Shown one piece after another: positions 24,088-35,121 of a stretch of 64,000 bases of DNA (within the stretch, counting starts at the first letter, position 1; each line of letters opens with the position of its first letter). The position numbers were made by a program, and so were the translations under genes. Source of the DNA: Diplolepis rosae (Eukaryota; Arthropoda; Insecta; Hymenoptera; Diplolepididae); assembly GCA_030998225.1 (NCBI GenBank), contig JAPYXD010000698.1, positions 2,645,001-2,709,000 of the forward strand, written 5' to 3'. The notes under the pieces were generated by a model. It ran no database searches. It saw only the letters and a program-made list of their open reading frames with translations, and had not been told where the DNA came from.

Positions 24088-24964
24088 CACCGTTAAAAAT
24101 CTTATTAATTTTAATAGACTTTAATATACAAGTGGTAAATTAAAATGAATAGATTTGTATATTATGAAAAAATAAAAGTTTGTATTTTTTAAGATGAAAG
24201 AACTGAAAGTTTAACAATATTTAACAATATTTTTTGATTCGTATATTATATATGACAAAAATAAAAAAAAATTTTGATTTCATAATATTAAAAATTATGC
24301 AAGCTTATACAAAAATAACAATGAATTGGAAATTTACAATAGATACATTTCACGAAAGCACGATGTCCAAAAATAAAGCGATACATAAAATGCATGGCAT
24401 ATTTATATACACTGTTAAAAATCTTATTTATTTTAATAGACTTTAATATACAAGTGGTAAATTAAAATTAATAGATTTGTATATCATGAAAAATAAATAT
24501 ACATCCATATTAAATTTAATAACCTTTCAAACAATATAAATTAAAATTAACATACATTATTAAAATATATTCATATGTGTATTAAAATTCAAATAAAATT
24601 TTGTATCTTTTAAGATGAAAGTATTTTAAATTTAATAAACTTTACTGAAAAAAACTTCCATTACATGTAATGGAAGTTTAATATAGAAATTTCTAACATT
24701 GCACTGTTAAAAATCTTATTTATTTTAATAGACTTTAATATACAAGTGGTAAATTAAAATTAATAGATTTGTATATCATGAAAAATAAATATACATCCAT
24801 ATTAAATTTAATAACCTTTTAATAAAAATATATTAAAATTAGCAAACATTATTAAAATATATACACATGTGCATTAAAATTCAAATAAAAGTTGGATTTT
24901 TTAAGATGAAAGTATTTTAAATTTGATATACGTTACTGAAAAATACTTCCATTACAGTACAGTG
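24088..24964. repeat. Tandem array of a CACTGTTAAAAAT MITE, three units
   Basis: Units begin at 24088 (diverged), 24410 and 24702, each with (C)ACTGTTAAAAATCTTATT. Units 2 and 3 are about 95% alike over 260 bp. Unit 2 ends in the palindrome CTTCCATTACATGTAATGGA and a terminus inverse to the start. The last unit ends CAGTG next to TA. Confidence 0.85.
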
Positions 24965-26321
24965 TACTCGTCTCCTTTCGTGCAGGTTCGACGGCGATCG
25001 TTTCGTCTACTCAAATCTTATAAGAATATTGTATCCCAATATGTTTTAGTTTATTATTTTTTATTAATTTATGCATTCTCAATAAATAAACCCGACTGAT
25101 ATTTGTATTTCTTTATCTAAAAAATCTAATGCAACTGGATTTTTTTTCTTATTGCAGCAGATGAGATCGCAATAATAATTTAAATCTAGTTGAGCCAGTA
25201 ATCGTCAAAAATTTTTTTAAATTGATAAAAATACCAAAAACTTAAGTTAAATGATTTCTGAGCCATTTGCCTTATACATATACAATTTTCCGTCACTGTG
25301 ATTACAAATTGATATTATCTTAGCGTTAAACTAAGGTAAACTATTATTTTCGATACTAGCATTATGGGATTGTCGGTGGAAATCTTGGAAGGGACTACGA
25401 ACACTAATAACAAGCCTATGTATCGGAATTCGATTTGCTAAGGCACTTTGTCGGAGGCTCGATGAAAAATCGAACGGTTATACGACGAGGGACGGTAATT
25501 TCACTGACTTGACTCTTACGGCAGTGCGAATTACTTTTCGCAGAGGAAATTCCGCGGCAACACTTCGATGCGCGTACTATGTAATGACCCGTCACTTTTT
25601 GCTTTCCCTGGAACAAACGATCTTTACCAGAGAATTGCAGATGGTACACGATACTGAACTTGGGCCCCAACAACGAAACATCTATACATCCTCTTATTCT
25701 ATCGTACCCGCGGCTCGTAACGAACCGTTAAACTGTTTACAGCCTAGTACCTTGTAAAAGGGTTACGGGGCAGCCAAACGATCACGCTCTGCTAGAACCA
25801 AGCCATGTCATTTGGTCAATATGAAATTTCTACGATTTTTTGCATTCATTATCAACGAGAAAGATACTCAGCAATACATTCTTAGAGTTTCAGAATTTTT
25901 TTAAAGGACACCTATCTTTTTTGTTCAAACAAAATCAACTGAGACAAAAGTAACTCTCTTCCTCTCTTCTGTAAATCTCACAATGCTTCTTGTGGCAGAA
26001 TGGCAGAAAGTTCGTAAAACTTGTTGCTAGGTTGAGGAATTGCAGTCTTCCTGTAGTACGTGAACGATGCGTATCTTCGTAGAGTCGTAATTTACAGAAA
26101 AGTTAATTGTTCACGCACTGCGAAGAACAGGAATAAGAGGACGATGATAATTCCATCCATCAATTTAGAATAAAGTCATTAACGCAAGGGTAATTAAAAA
26201 AATATATTTTTTTAAATTAAATAAAGCAGTTATTTTGTTCGAATAACTAATCTCGATACAAATAAGTATAATACTGTAGTAGAAGCAACGACACTTTTGG
26301 ATTAAATTATTTCATTAAATA

Positions 26322-26370
26322 GGTTCAACGTTTCGAGATTAAAAATGTACCTCCTCATCAGGGATAAGAG
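26322..26370 (-). ncRNA. Possible hammerhead-like motif, weak stem I
   Basis: The minus strand has CTGATGAG, a GAG...CTC helix with a 13-nt loop, and GAAACGTT. The cores match the motifs at 33900 and 50865, but the flanks TCC and GAA do not pair well, so support is limited to the core boxes. Confidence 0.3.
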
Positions 26371-26432
26371 TTTTTACAAACTGATTGAAAATATCATATT
26401 AGAACTGAATTTCCTGTAATATTATTTGTTAA

Positions 26433-27078
26433 GAAGTTTCATTACTTTTGAGCCTCCAAAAATAGTGTCATTTTTATGATTTATTTTCAGGCAGATAACA
26501 AAACGTAAAGCAATTAAAATTTACAGAGTTTATTAATTAATATATTAACATTATGAAAAAATTATTTTTGTTAAGAAATACAAAATGGCGGCTGAGTATT
26601 TCCGTGTAAAAAAAAAAAAAAAATTTCGGAGGTAGTCCACGGCAAGAAATTCAAAAAATTGAGATTTGCACCTGGAACAAAAACACAATTTTTTTCCTAA
26701 TACTTAGAAGATTACCCAGTGAAATACCCAAGATTATAAAAAAATATTCATTTTTGGCCATTTTTGCCCAAAAAAGCGACCTTAATTTGTTAAACAAATA
26801 AACAATTGTCAACCAATCTTAAAAATCATACATAAGTACTCCACTAGATGATTAAATAATCTTTTATTTAAAACAAGATTCGTGTCAATCGGTGAAAAAT
26901 TGTTGAATTAGCGTGGCTTGCCGATTTGAAAATGGCAGTTTTGAGAAAAACGCGTTTAAAGTTTTAATAACGTAAAAAAGTACTATAATTTTGATATAAC
27001 TATAATCTGCTATGCTCTCAACTTTCTGCCCTTGTAATGTAATATACTATTTTGAAAATACAAAGGTGATGAAATCCC
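26433..27078. mobile_element. TTAA-flanked element, family G (copy 1)
   Basis: 646 bp between TTAA 26429-26432 and 27079-27082. The ends are GAAGTTTCATTACTTTTG and GGGATTTCATCACCTTTG. The interior is near-identical over much of its length to 61840-62550 and contains GAGAAAAACGCGTTTAAAG (26943-26961). The downstream TTAA is followed at once by a family A fragment and then by B1. Confidence 0.85.
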
Positions 27079-27220
27079 TTAACCAGACCAGGTAACCAAA
27101 TTCCTGCAAAAGTTCGTGTAAGGTAACTTTTTTATTTTACAAAATGTCTTCCTGGAAATTTGGAAAATACAACGAACATTTTTTTGTTTAAAATACGTCG
27201 ACTTTAAAATTAAACGTTAA

Positions 27221-27934
27221 GGTAGTTGATCCACGAAAATTAGACCTCAGGTAAAAATAGATAATTTTGCTTTCAAGAATAGCAATATTATTATTGAAGG
27301 GCTATTTTGGAAGAGAAAAGATTAATTTCCATGAAAAAAATTTGAAATACAGAAAAATAATTTTATTAATAAATTTTATTTTTGCCCCAACTTTTTTTCT
27401 TATCGCTATTTACAAAATTTAAAAAAATTAGGCGATTTTAATAAATTAGAAATCGCTTTTTCAAGAAAAAGATTCTCTACAACTTAACCATTTCCAATTT
27501 TCGAAAATGAATGAATTATTATCAAATTCAGCAAGTTGTTTATAAAAATTTCGTTTTGGAAAATGTTTTTTAATGGTTTTAGCCGTTAAAGAATTTATTT
27601 TTAAAAATCAGAAACGGTGAAGTTGTGGGAAATCTTTTCTATGAAAAAATGATTCATGATTTTTTAGAATCGCCTAATTTTTTAAAATTTGATAAGAAGC
27701 GATAAGAAAAAAAGTTGGGGCAAAAATAAAATTTATTAATAAAATTATTTTTCAAATAACAAAAATTTCAAACTCACCTAATTAATTTAAAATTATTTTT
27801 CTGTGTTTAAAATTTTTTTCATGTAAAATAATCTTTTCTCTTTCAAAATAGTCCTTCAACAATAATATTGCTATTCTTTAAAGTAAAATTATCTATTTTT
27901 GCCTGAGGTCTAATTTTCGTGGATGAAAACTACC
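27221..27934. mobile_element. TTAA-flanked hairpin element, family B (copy 1)
   Basis: 714 bp between TTAA at 27217-27220 and TTAA at 27935-27938. The ends are GGTAGTTGATCCACG and, inward from the right, GGTAGTTTTCATCCACG, followed by a shared AAAATTAGACCTCAGG. The two halves are near-complementary for about 350 bp, so the whole element folds as one long hairpin. Non-coding. TTAA plus 5'-GG fits the Kolobok superfamily better than piggyBac (5'-CC). Confidence 0.85.
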
Positions 27935-27938
27935 TTAA

Positions 27939-28118
27939 GTCGATTTAATCAGACGTTTCGGCTCCGATCGGAGCCCTCATTAGTGATATTTATTAAAATC
28001 TATAGAATACAAAAAAGGGTGGCGCTAATTTTACATTTTTAGGAATAACTATAGTACTTAAACATTTGACCAGAATAAAAAGGTGTACTTAAATTGATTT
28101 CTTTGGTGTGAAGGTGTA
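27939..28118 (-). repeat. Penelope-type terminal repeat with degraded hammerhead motif
   Basis: About 180 bp nearly identical to 33536-33714 and, inverted, to the repeat at 33.75-33.95 kb. It contains the 16-bp palindrome GGCTCCGATCGGAGCC between CTAATGAG and GAAAC on the minus strand (27948-27987), then the shared GGCGCTAATTTTACATTTT segment. It directly follows the B1 element's TTAA. Confidence 0.6.
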
Positions 28119-28120
28119 TT

Positions 28121-28630
28121 TATTTTTGCCCCAACTTTTTTTCTTATCGCTTCTTATCAAATTTTAAAAAATTAGGCGATTCTAAAAAATCATGAATCAT
28201 TTTTTCATAGAAAAGATTTCCCACAACTTCACCGTTTCTGATTTTTAAAAATAAATTCTTTAACGGCTAAAACCATTAAAAAACATTTTCCAAATCGAAA
28301 TTTTTATAAACAACTTGCTGAATTTGATAATAATTTATTCATTTTCGAAAATTGGAAATGGTTCAGTTGTAGGGAATCTTTTTCTTGAAAAAGTGATTTG
28401 TAATTTATTAAAATCGCATAATTTTTTAAAATTTGGTAAGAAGCGATAAGAAAAATAGTCGGATCAAAAATAAAATTTATTAATAAAATTATTTTTCTGT
28501 GTTTCAAATTTTTTTCATGTAAAATAATCTTTTCTCTTTGAAAATAGTCCTTCAATAATAATATTGCTATTCTTGAAAACAAAATATGCTATTTTTGCCT
28601 GAGGTCTAATTTTCCTGGATGAAAACAACC
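28121..28630. mobile_element. Family B element, left-truncated (copy 3)
   Basis: Begins inside the left arm at TATTTTTGCCCCAAC and runs to the right end GGATGAAAACAACC followed by TTAA (28631-28634). It lacks the 36-bp insertion seen in copies 1 and 2. The truncation abuts the Penelope-type repeat at 28118. Confidence 0.75.
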
Positions 28631-28634
28631 TTAA

Positions 28635-30190
28635 GTAAGAATCAGAGACTAACATAGAAAAGTGGAAATTGGTGTTTTCAAATTACAAAAGGAATTTTAA
28701 AATTAAATTATAAGATTGGTTGGAATGTTCCAAATCTGAGACTTTGTTTAGACTATTTTTTTTTACCTTTTTTATGAAAACCATTTCAGCGAAAGTTTAT
28801 ATATATAACTTTTTTTTCCTTCAAGGACGATTTTGAAATCATTCCATAAAATGTCGGGTGGAAAAATGGTATTTTTATTTTCCAGGATGTGTTTGCTGAT
28901 GGCATTATGTTATTTTGGATTGAGTTTAATGTTGTTTTTACGTTCCTCTCTACGGATGTGTAAAGGTCTTTTTGTTTGTCCCACATAAGTATTACCACAG
29001 AAAATTTGTAAACTACATTATTCTTATCAATAGGGAGCAACAAAACTGTAATTTTCTTCAATATTTAAAGCTCTATATTTAAAATAAGTACTCTATTCAT
29101 AGAAAGAAAAAAAATAGCAGTAGGTCGTTGTTTTCATTAATAATGAAACTGTCTGCTTCCTTTGTAAAAATCAAATGCTTGAGAATAGGAAATCCAACAA
29201 GTAATATGAATCTTTGATAAACTCTATTACGGGATCTTCAGCAGATTTTCGTATAAGAAATTTCAATAAGAATCGTGAATATTCATGAACTACCAATGTA
29301 GCACTCGAAGGTTCAGCGCAAAAATAGATTTTACATGTCTGAGTATTTCCATTTTGTTAGTCTTATCGAGTTCCAATAAACTATATGCAGCTTATAACTA
29401 GATTTTTTAGAATCCTTGTATTCAACTGAATTCCATTTAAATTCCACTAAAAATTTTAATGACGATTTTTCTTTTCGATCATTTAACAGGTATTTTGAAA
29501 TAAAAATAGCTGGAACGGATATCGCACCACAGGTTCAATTAATTACGATGTATCCTGGCTATTCTACCTGTCGTCCTGCATATCGGTGCAGCTCTATCGA
29601 AAATCAATGAAATCCACCAAAAACTACTTCGTTATTCATACACGGCGGTTTAAATGGCATCAATGGCACTCAACGTCGTGTGTTTGTGCACGAATATACA
29701 ATTGTCCTGACGTGAGAGGAAATCTCGCATGGTTCATAAAAAACATATTGGATACCTTTAAACAAAACGTGATATCAAAAATATTGATATTTAGAGACAA
29801 TGAGTTTTCGTTTATACCAAAATACATTATCCAGATGTAACCTGAAGTATCAAAAAAAGAAACCCAATGATTCATTTAATATATTATTTCAATCCACAGG
29901 AAAAAGTAAATTAAACCTTAATAATTATTCTCCATTGTTATGTTTTTTTTGTGGTGTGTCTAATTGAATTTTTTAAATAAATCCCTTAATGATTACAAAT
30001 ATTTCCAGGCATTTTGAAGTTTCTTCAGTCCTTAAAAAAATGGGTACCTTCGACTTTTAAACTCAATTTAAATTTTGAAATCTTGAAAGGTTCATTCTAA
30101 TTTCATAAACTTTAAATTTATTATTACTTTTTCTTAATCCAATATTACCAAATTTACACCTTCAACTTGAAACAAAATTTTTAATTTAAT
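28635..30190. other. Unique sequence, no gene recognised
   Basis: AT-rich, with only short frames lacking recognisable motifs. Other stretches of the same kind, where I see nothing to annotate, are 1-560, 14960-15750, 18350-19545, 22870-23460, 25000-26320, 35130-35970, 36210-36900, 37310-38460, 41990-42730, 43890-44690, 48110-48900, 49690-50860, 53500-54440, 55340-56130, 56990-57880, 58045-58535, 60310-61120 and 62820-64000. Confidence 0.5.
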
Positions 30191-30193
30191 TTA

Positions 30194-30998
30194 CACCCAA
30201 AAAAAAGTTTTATTTAAATATAGAAAACCGTTTTTTTAACTTCAATTCGAAGTAAAAACATCTTTAGAACAAATTTAAATTCATTTGATTTTAAGAAATT
30301 ACGTTATTAGTCGTTTTTAAATGAAATCATGGATCATTTTTTCGGGAAAAAGATTCTCTATAACTTGACCGTTTCCAATTTTTGAAAATGAATAAATTAT
30401 TATCAAATTCAGCAATTTGTTAGTAAACTTTTTGTTTTTGAAAATTGCTTTTTAATCATTCCAGCCATGAAAGAATTTATTTTCAAAAATTGGAAACGGT
30501 CAATTTGTAGAAAATCTTTTCTCTAAAAAAATGGTCCATGATTTATCAGAATCGCACCATTTTTAAAAAATTAGTAAAAAGCACTTGAAAATAAAATTTA
30601 TTAAATACATTATTCTTCTATTTCAAATATTTTTATATAAAATAATCTTTTCACTCTTGAATAATCCCTTCAATAACAATATTGCTATTCATAAAAGCAA
30701 AATTATGTATTTTTGCCTGAGGCCTAATTTTTCGTGGCTGAACTTCCTTAAGAAATAATTTATTTCATTTTATTACCTTGAACGAAGTAAATATCTTTTG
30801 TAAATTAAAGAAAATATTTCTGTGAATCACATTACACATATACTATGTGACTGCGCAGACATTCATTTCTCTAGTTCAAAGAAAAAAAACAATCAAGATA
30901 TTTCTTCAAATCAAAGATACTTTTCTTTGACCGTATGGTAATGCACAAAATTTGTTTGATTCAAAGAAATTTTTTTTTAATCAAAGAAACTTTTTTCT
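30194..30998. mobile_element. Family H MITE split by a truncated family B copy
   Basis: The outer ends are CACCCAAAAAAAAGTTT and, inward from the right, TACCCAGAAAAAAGTTTC. The interior is rich in TTTGATTCAAAGAAA motifs. Between about 30325 and 30747 lies a family B fragment ending at TTAA 30748-30751. H resumes after it with TTATTTCATTTTATTACCTTG, matching the H copies at 41.4 and 44.9 kb. Confidence 0.7.
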
Positions 30999-31478
30999 GG
31001 GTATTTAGTTTAAAACTAAATATCATAGATTATTATAGATTAAAGAAAATAATTACAACTGTAATCGTATTGTAATTGCAGTTTCTGTTTTTTAGACATT
31101 TTCTTCGGAAAAGCGCTGATTGAAAAAATTTAGATCTTTTTTGAAAATTGCAAATTTATCGGGAGAGTAGACACTCTTTCGTTGCAACAAAATTGACCCA
31201 AAATGTAATTTTACCCTCATCGATTCTGGCAAAAAGAGAGCAAAGTTAGTTGGCTACCTCGGGGCATGCGGTTATCGTGAATATAACCAGGATGCTAAAG
31301 CCTCTGCGACGCGACGGTGGCATTAAGTGCTCATCGATATCAAACCTTCCACTCATGCCAAGGAATAAAATTGTATTTCATTTATCCCAGGACATGCGAT
31401 TATTAAACGAGTCCCTGACATCAATTGACTTTCTTTCAATGCAAAATAAAATATACTACTTGTATAATGAAGAAAAGT

Positions 31479-31862
31479 GCAAACTCAGAAAAAAGATTTG
31501 ATTGAATGAAAGAAAATAACTTGTTTGAAAGGCTTTTTTTGATTCAAAGAACAGATTTATTTGAATTAAATAATATTTGTTCAATTCAAAAAAAATATCT
31601 ATGGGCCAAATAAATATTTGTTTAAATCAAATAAATTTTTTTTCAAAACAAGAAATTAATGCATTAATATATGACCAAAGGTATAATTTGTTTGATTTGA
31701 GTCAGAAATTTATTTGATTCGAACAAATTTTTATTTCGTTCAAAGATACTTTGTTTGAGTCGAAGGAATTTTATTTAATTCAAATAAATCATTTCTTCAA
31801 ATCAAAGAAAGTCTTCCAAACAAATAATTTGCTTTGATTCAATCGAATCATTTTTCTAAGTG
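31479..31862. mobile_element. Hairpin MITE with AAATAAAT/TTTGATT iterations
   Basis: Inverted ends AGAAAAAAGATTTGATTGAA and, inward from the right, AGAAAAATGATTCGATTGAA, then a shared ATTTGTTTG-like stretch. The interior is iterated TTTATTTGAATT motifs. Confidence 0.7.
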
Positions 31863-32120
31863 CAATCAATTTTTTATCGCAGTTAAAAGGAAGCTTACTA
31901 ATTTACGAACCAAAGAACCACAAGTAAAATTAATTTAAACGCATAGTGACTGGGACTGCAGCAAGTCGTAAATAGAGAAGTAATTTTTCACAGAAAAGGT
32001 CACTTACTGCTTACTAATCGCGAGGTTGTGCAATTCAGTGTTAATTCTAAATATTCTTTCTCATTGCCTCACTCCATGTCTTTTACTCTGACAATGAGTC
32101 TCTCTCTTTGCTCCTAACTA

Positions 32121-32352
32121 CACCCAGAAAACAGTTTATTTGATATACGGTCAATGAAAAAATTTCTTTAAATTGAAGAAAGTTTTGTTGATTCAAAAAA
32201 ATTTTCTTTAATGTAAACAAATCTATTGTATTTCTTTGGACCAAAGAAAATTGTTTTGAATTAACAAAACTTTCTTTAATTTGGAGACATTTTTTCATTG
32301 ACCGTATATCAAAGAAATGTTTCTTTGATTCAAAGAAACTGTTTTCACAGTG
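32121..32352. mobile_element. TA-flanked MITE, family I (copy 1)
   Basis: 232 bp between TA 32119-32120 and 32353-32354. Ends CACCCAGAAAACAGTTT and CACTGTGAAAACAGTTTC. The interior carries AAAGAAAGTTTTGTTGATTC repeats. Confidence 0.85.
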
Positions 32353-32817
32353 TAAAGGAACCAATGACGTATTTTTCGTTCTTTCACCTTTATTCAACCT
32401 GTGTTTCAGCGAGCATTTTTTTTGTTTGTATAAAAACACTTGCAGGAAGGAACGAAGCAGCACAAATTACACGAACATATACTGAAACACGCGCAGTTCC
32501 GTTCTCCACTGCACACGCACTTAGAAATATAAAATCCGTGTTATAGTTACACAGCTCCATTCACCTCGCTGACTTAAATACATATTTTAAACACAATTTT
32601 ATCTTCCGTAGTTTTTTTCAAGTGCAGCTCAGCAGATTTGAAAAAATAAACTTTTTCCTAATATGAACGGTTTTGCGTAGATTTTTTTTCTCCTTTATAA
32701 AAATACTTAATAATTGGTAAAATAGTTCAAAGTAGTATAAGTTGTATTGACCCTCAATTTTAATAAAATGGTATGTTGTTGAAAAAAATTGGCTTTAGGG
32801 CCCATATAATTGATTAA

Positions 32818-33531
32818 GCTAGTTGATCCACGAAAATTAGACCTCAGGCAAAAATAGATAATTTTGCTTTCAAGAATAGCAATATTATTATTGAAGGGCT
32901 ATTTTGGAAGAGAAAAGATTAATTTCCATGAAAAAAATTTTAAATACAGAAAAATAATTTTATTAATAAATTTTATTTTTGATCCGACTTTTTTTCTTAT
33001 CGCTTCTTAACAAATTTTAAAAAATTATGCGATTCTAATAAATTACAAATCACTTTTTCAAGAAAAACATTCCCTACAACTGAACCATTTCCAATTTTCG
33101 AAAATGAATAAATTATTATCAAATTCAGCAATTTGTTTATAAAAATTTCGTTTTGGAAAATGTTTTTTAATGGTTTTAGCCGTTAAAGAATTTATTTTTA
33201 AAAATCAGAAACGGTGAAGTTGTGGGAAATCTTTTCTATGAATAAATGATTCATGATTTTTTAGAATCGCCTAATTTTTTAAAATTTGATAAGAAGCGAT
33301 AAGAAAAAAAGTTGGGGCAAAAATAAAATTTATTAATAAAATTATTTTTCAAATAACAAAAATTTCAAACTCACCTAATTAATTTAAAATTATTTTTCTG
33401 TGTTTAAAATTTTTTTCATGTAAAATAATCTTTTCTCTTTCAAAATAGTCCTTCAACAATAATATTGCTATTCTTTAAAGTAAAATTATCTATTTTTGCC
33501 TGAGGTCTAATTTTCGTGGATGGAAACTGAC
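32818..33531. mobile_element. TTAA-flanked hairpin element, family B (copy 2)
   Basis: Exactly 714 bp like copy 1, between TTAA 32814-32817 and 33532-33535, with ends GCTAGTTGATCCACG and GTCAGTTTCCATCCACG. Both full copies contain a 36-bp insertion near their right end, flanked by AAAATTATTTTTC direct repeats, which copy 3 lacks. The empty target is in the opposite palindrome arm at 33949. Confidence 0.85.
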
Positions 33532-33899
33532 TTAAATCGATTTAATCAGACTTTCGGCTCCGATCGGAGCCCTCATTAGTGATATTTATTAAAATCTATA
33601 GAATACAAAAAAGGGTGGCGCTAATTTTACATTTTTAGGAATAACTATAGTACTTAAACATTTGACCAGAATAAAAAGGTGTACTTAAATTGATTTCTTT
33701 GGTATGAAGGTGTATTGAACAACTTTGATCTGCTCTATTAAATAAACACTTTGAATAAATGTGCTAAATCGATCACTTATAAATTTAATTTTACATATCA
33801 AGTACTCGTTTTTTGTAATAAATGTTTAAGAACTATAGATATTCCTAAGAATGTAAAATTAGCGCCACTCTTTTTTGTATTTTATAGATTTTAATAAAT

Positions 33900-33939
33900 A
33901 TCACTGATGAGGGCTCTGATCTGAGCCGAAACGTCTGAT
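33900..33939 (+). ncRNA. Hammerhead-ribozyme-like motif, intact core
   Basis: Reading: ATCA, core box CTGATGAG, stem II GGCTC-TGATCT-GAGCC, core box GAAAC, GTC, then TGAT. ATCA and TGAT pair as a 4-bp stem I directly flanking the cores, and GTC is a normal cleavage triplet. As at 50865 there is one extra G before stem II and almost no stem III. Two related minus-strand copies at 27948-27987 and 33545-33583 carry CTAATGAG instead, a change at an invariant G. Confidence 0.5.
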
Positions 33940-34447
33940 TAAATCGACTTAATCATTTTTGGACCCTAAAGCCAATTTTTTCCAATAACGTACCATTTTA
34001 TTAAAATAGTTAAAAGCATCGGATAAAAAGTATTAGAAACAATGATAGACATGTTGGACAGGATTTCGATTTATTTCGTGATAAAAGCGTAATTATGTTC
34101 CTGAAAGGAATGATGAGCTTGGTCTGAGTACGCATTAAAATTAAGGCAGATTGGGCGTCTTGATGCAGAAAAGCTGGTGATCTGGGAACAAAACTCGTTT
34201 ACCTGTCCTTTACGGGTTAATGGTAACATTACAAATTAATGGACTATAAAGTGCTACGGCGCAGAGCACTCTGTTTTTAAGTGCAGACACTATACGCACA
34301 TTGGTTACTAGTAAAGAGTTAATAAACCACAAAAGAAGATCGTATACATTATGGCAAGTATTATCATAAGATTCAAGAATACTTGAAAAATCATTTAAAA
34401 ATTTTTAACGTTAATGAGTTTTTTTCAAGAGTTGCATATTAACTTAA

Positions 34448-35121
34448 GGAGTCATTCTAGTTTACCAACTTCAAAAAATCGATTTTTTGTTGCTTTTTTT
34501 GAAAGTATATATATATACTTTTCGAACAGACAGAATTTTGTATAGTACAGGCATCGCTGATTAAGCGTAGGTAAGATTTTTTTACGATTTTTCATATACA
34601 ATAAAAAAACTTTAAACGCGTTTTTCTCCAAACAACGTTTTTACACCGCTTGTTGATGAAATTTCCGAAACTACTGAACCGATTCTTATGAAATTTTTAC
34701 CACATGTTTCTTACACCTATGCCGAGGGAGCGAACCGACGAAACGTTAAAATTTTTAATTTAAATTTTCTTTTTTGTCGACAAACGGTGAAAAAAAACTT
34801 CGTCGAAAAATGTCCGCCATTTTGTTATTTATGGATATATATTCAAAATTGCGGTTTGCCCCCTAGCCAGTTTTATACTGAATCTAAAACTATTTGAACT
34901 TTTATGTTTTAGATGGTCCGTCTCCAAGATTTTTGACGAGTCACGTTTACCTCCTGTTTTTATACACGAAAAGTGCATAATGAAAAAAAAAAGCTTTTTA
35001 CGTAATTTATGAGGGTATTCATTAAGCCCAACAAGTTTTATATTAATAATCATAGTAGCAATCTCTAAAAAAAATCCATAAAAAAAGCTTTTTTTTCAAG
35101 CACCTAAACTAGAATGACCCC
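34448..35121. mobile_element. TTAA-flanked element, family D
   Basis: 674 bp between TTAA 34444-34447 and 35122-35125, with ends GGAGTCATTCTAGTTTA and GGGGTCATTCTAGTTTA. The interior holds a CTTTAAACGCGTTTTTCTC motif (34611-34629), the inverse of the motif in families C and G. A 69-codon frame inside has no recognisable family. Confidence 0.9.

Larger units (their letters stand above)
32757..34008. repeat. Palindromic pair of Penelope-type repeats, one arm carrying B2
   Basis: The arm 32757-32817 plus 33532-33715 is inverted relative to about 33745-34008 (shared GGCTTTAGGG, TTTCGGCTC and GGCGCTAATTTTAC segments), with about 70 bp between the arms. Only the left arm contains the 714-bp B element, so the right arm (TTAA near 33949) is the empty site. 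The right arm carries the intact hammerhead-like motif, the left arm a degraded one (33545-33583). Confidence 0.75.

Noticed and set aside
31250..31501. 83-codon plus-strand frame
   Set aside because: No recognisable motif; it runs into the MITE at 31479.
32083..32463. 126-codon minus-strand frame
   Set aside because: Most of it is the family I MITE with its TTTCTTTGATTCAAAG iterations, so the frame is an artefact of the repeat.
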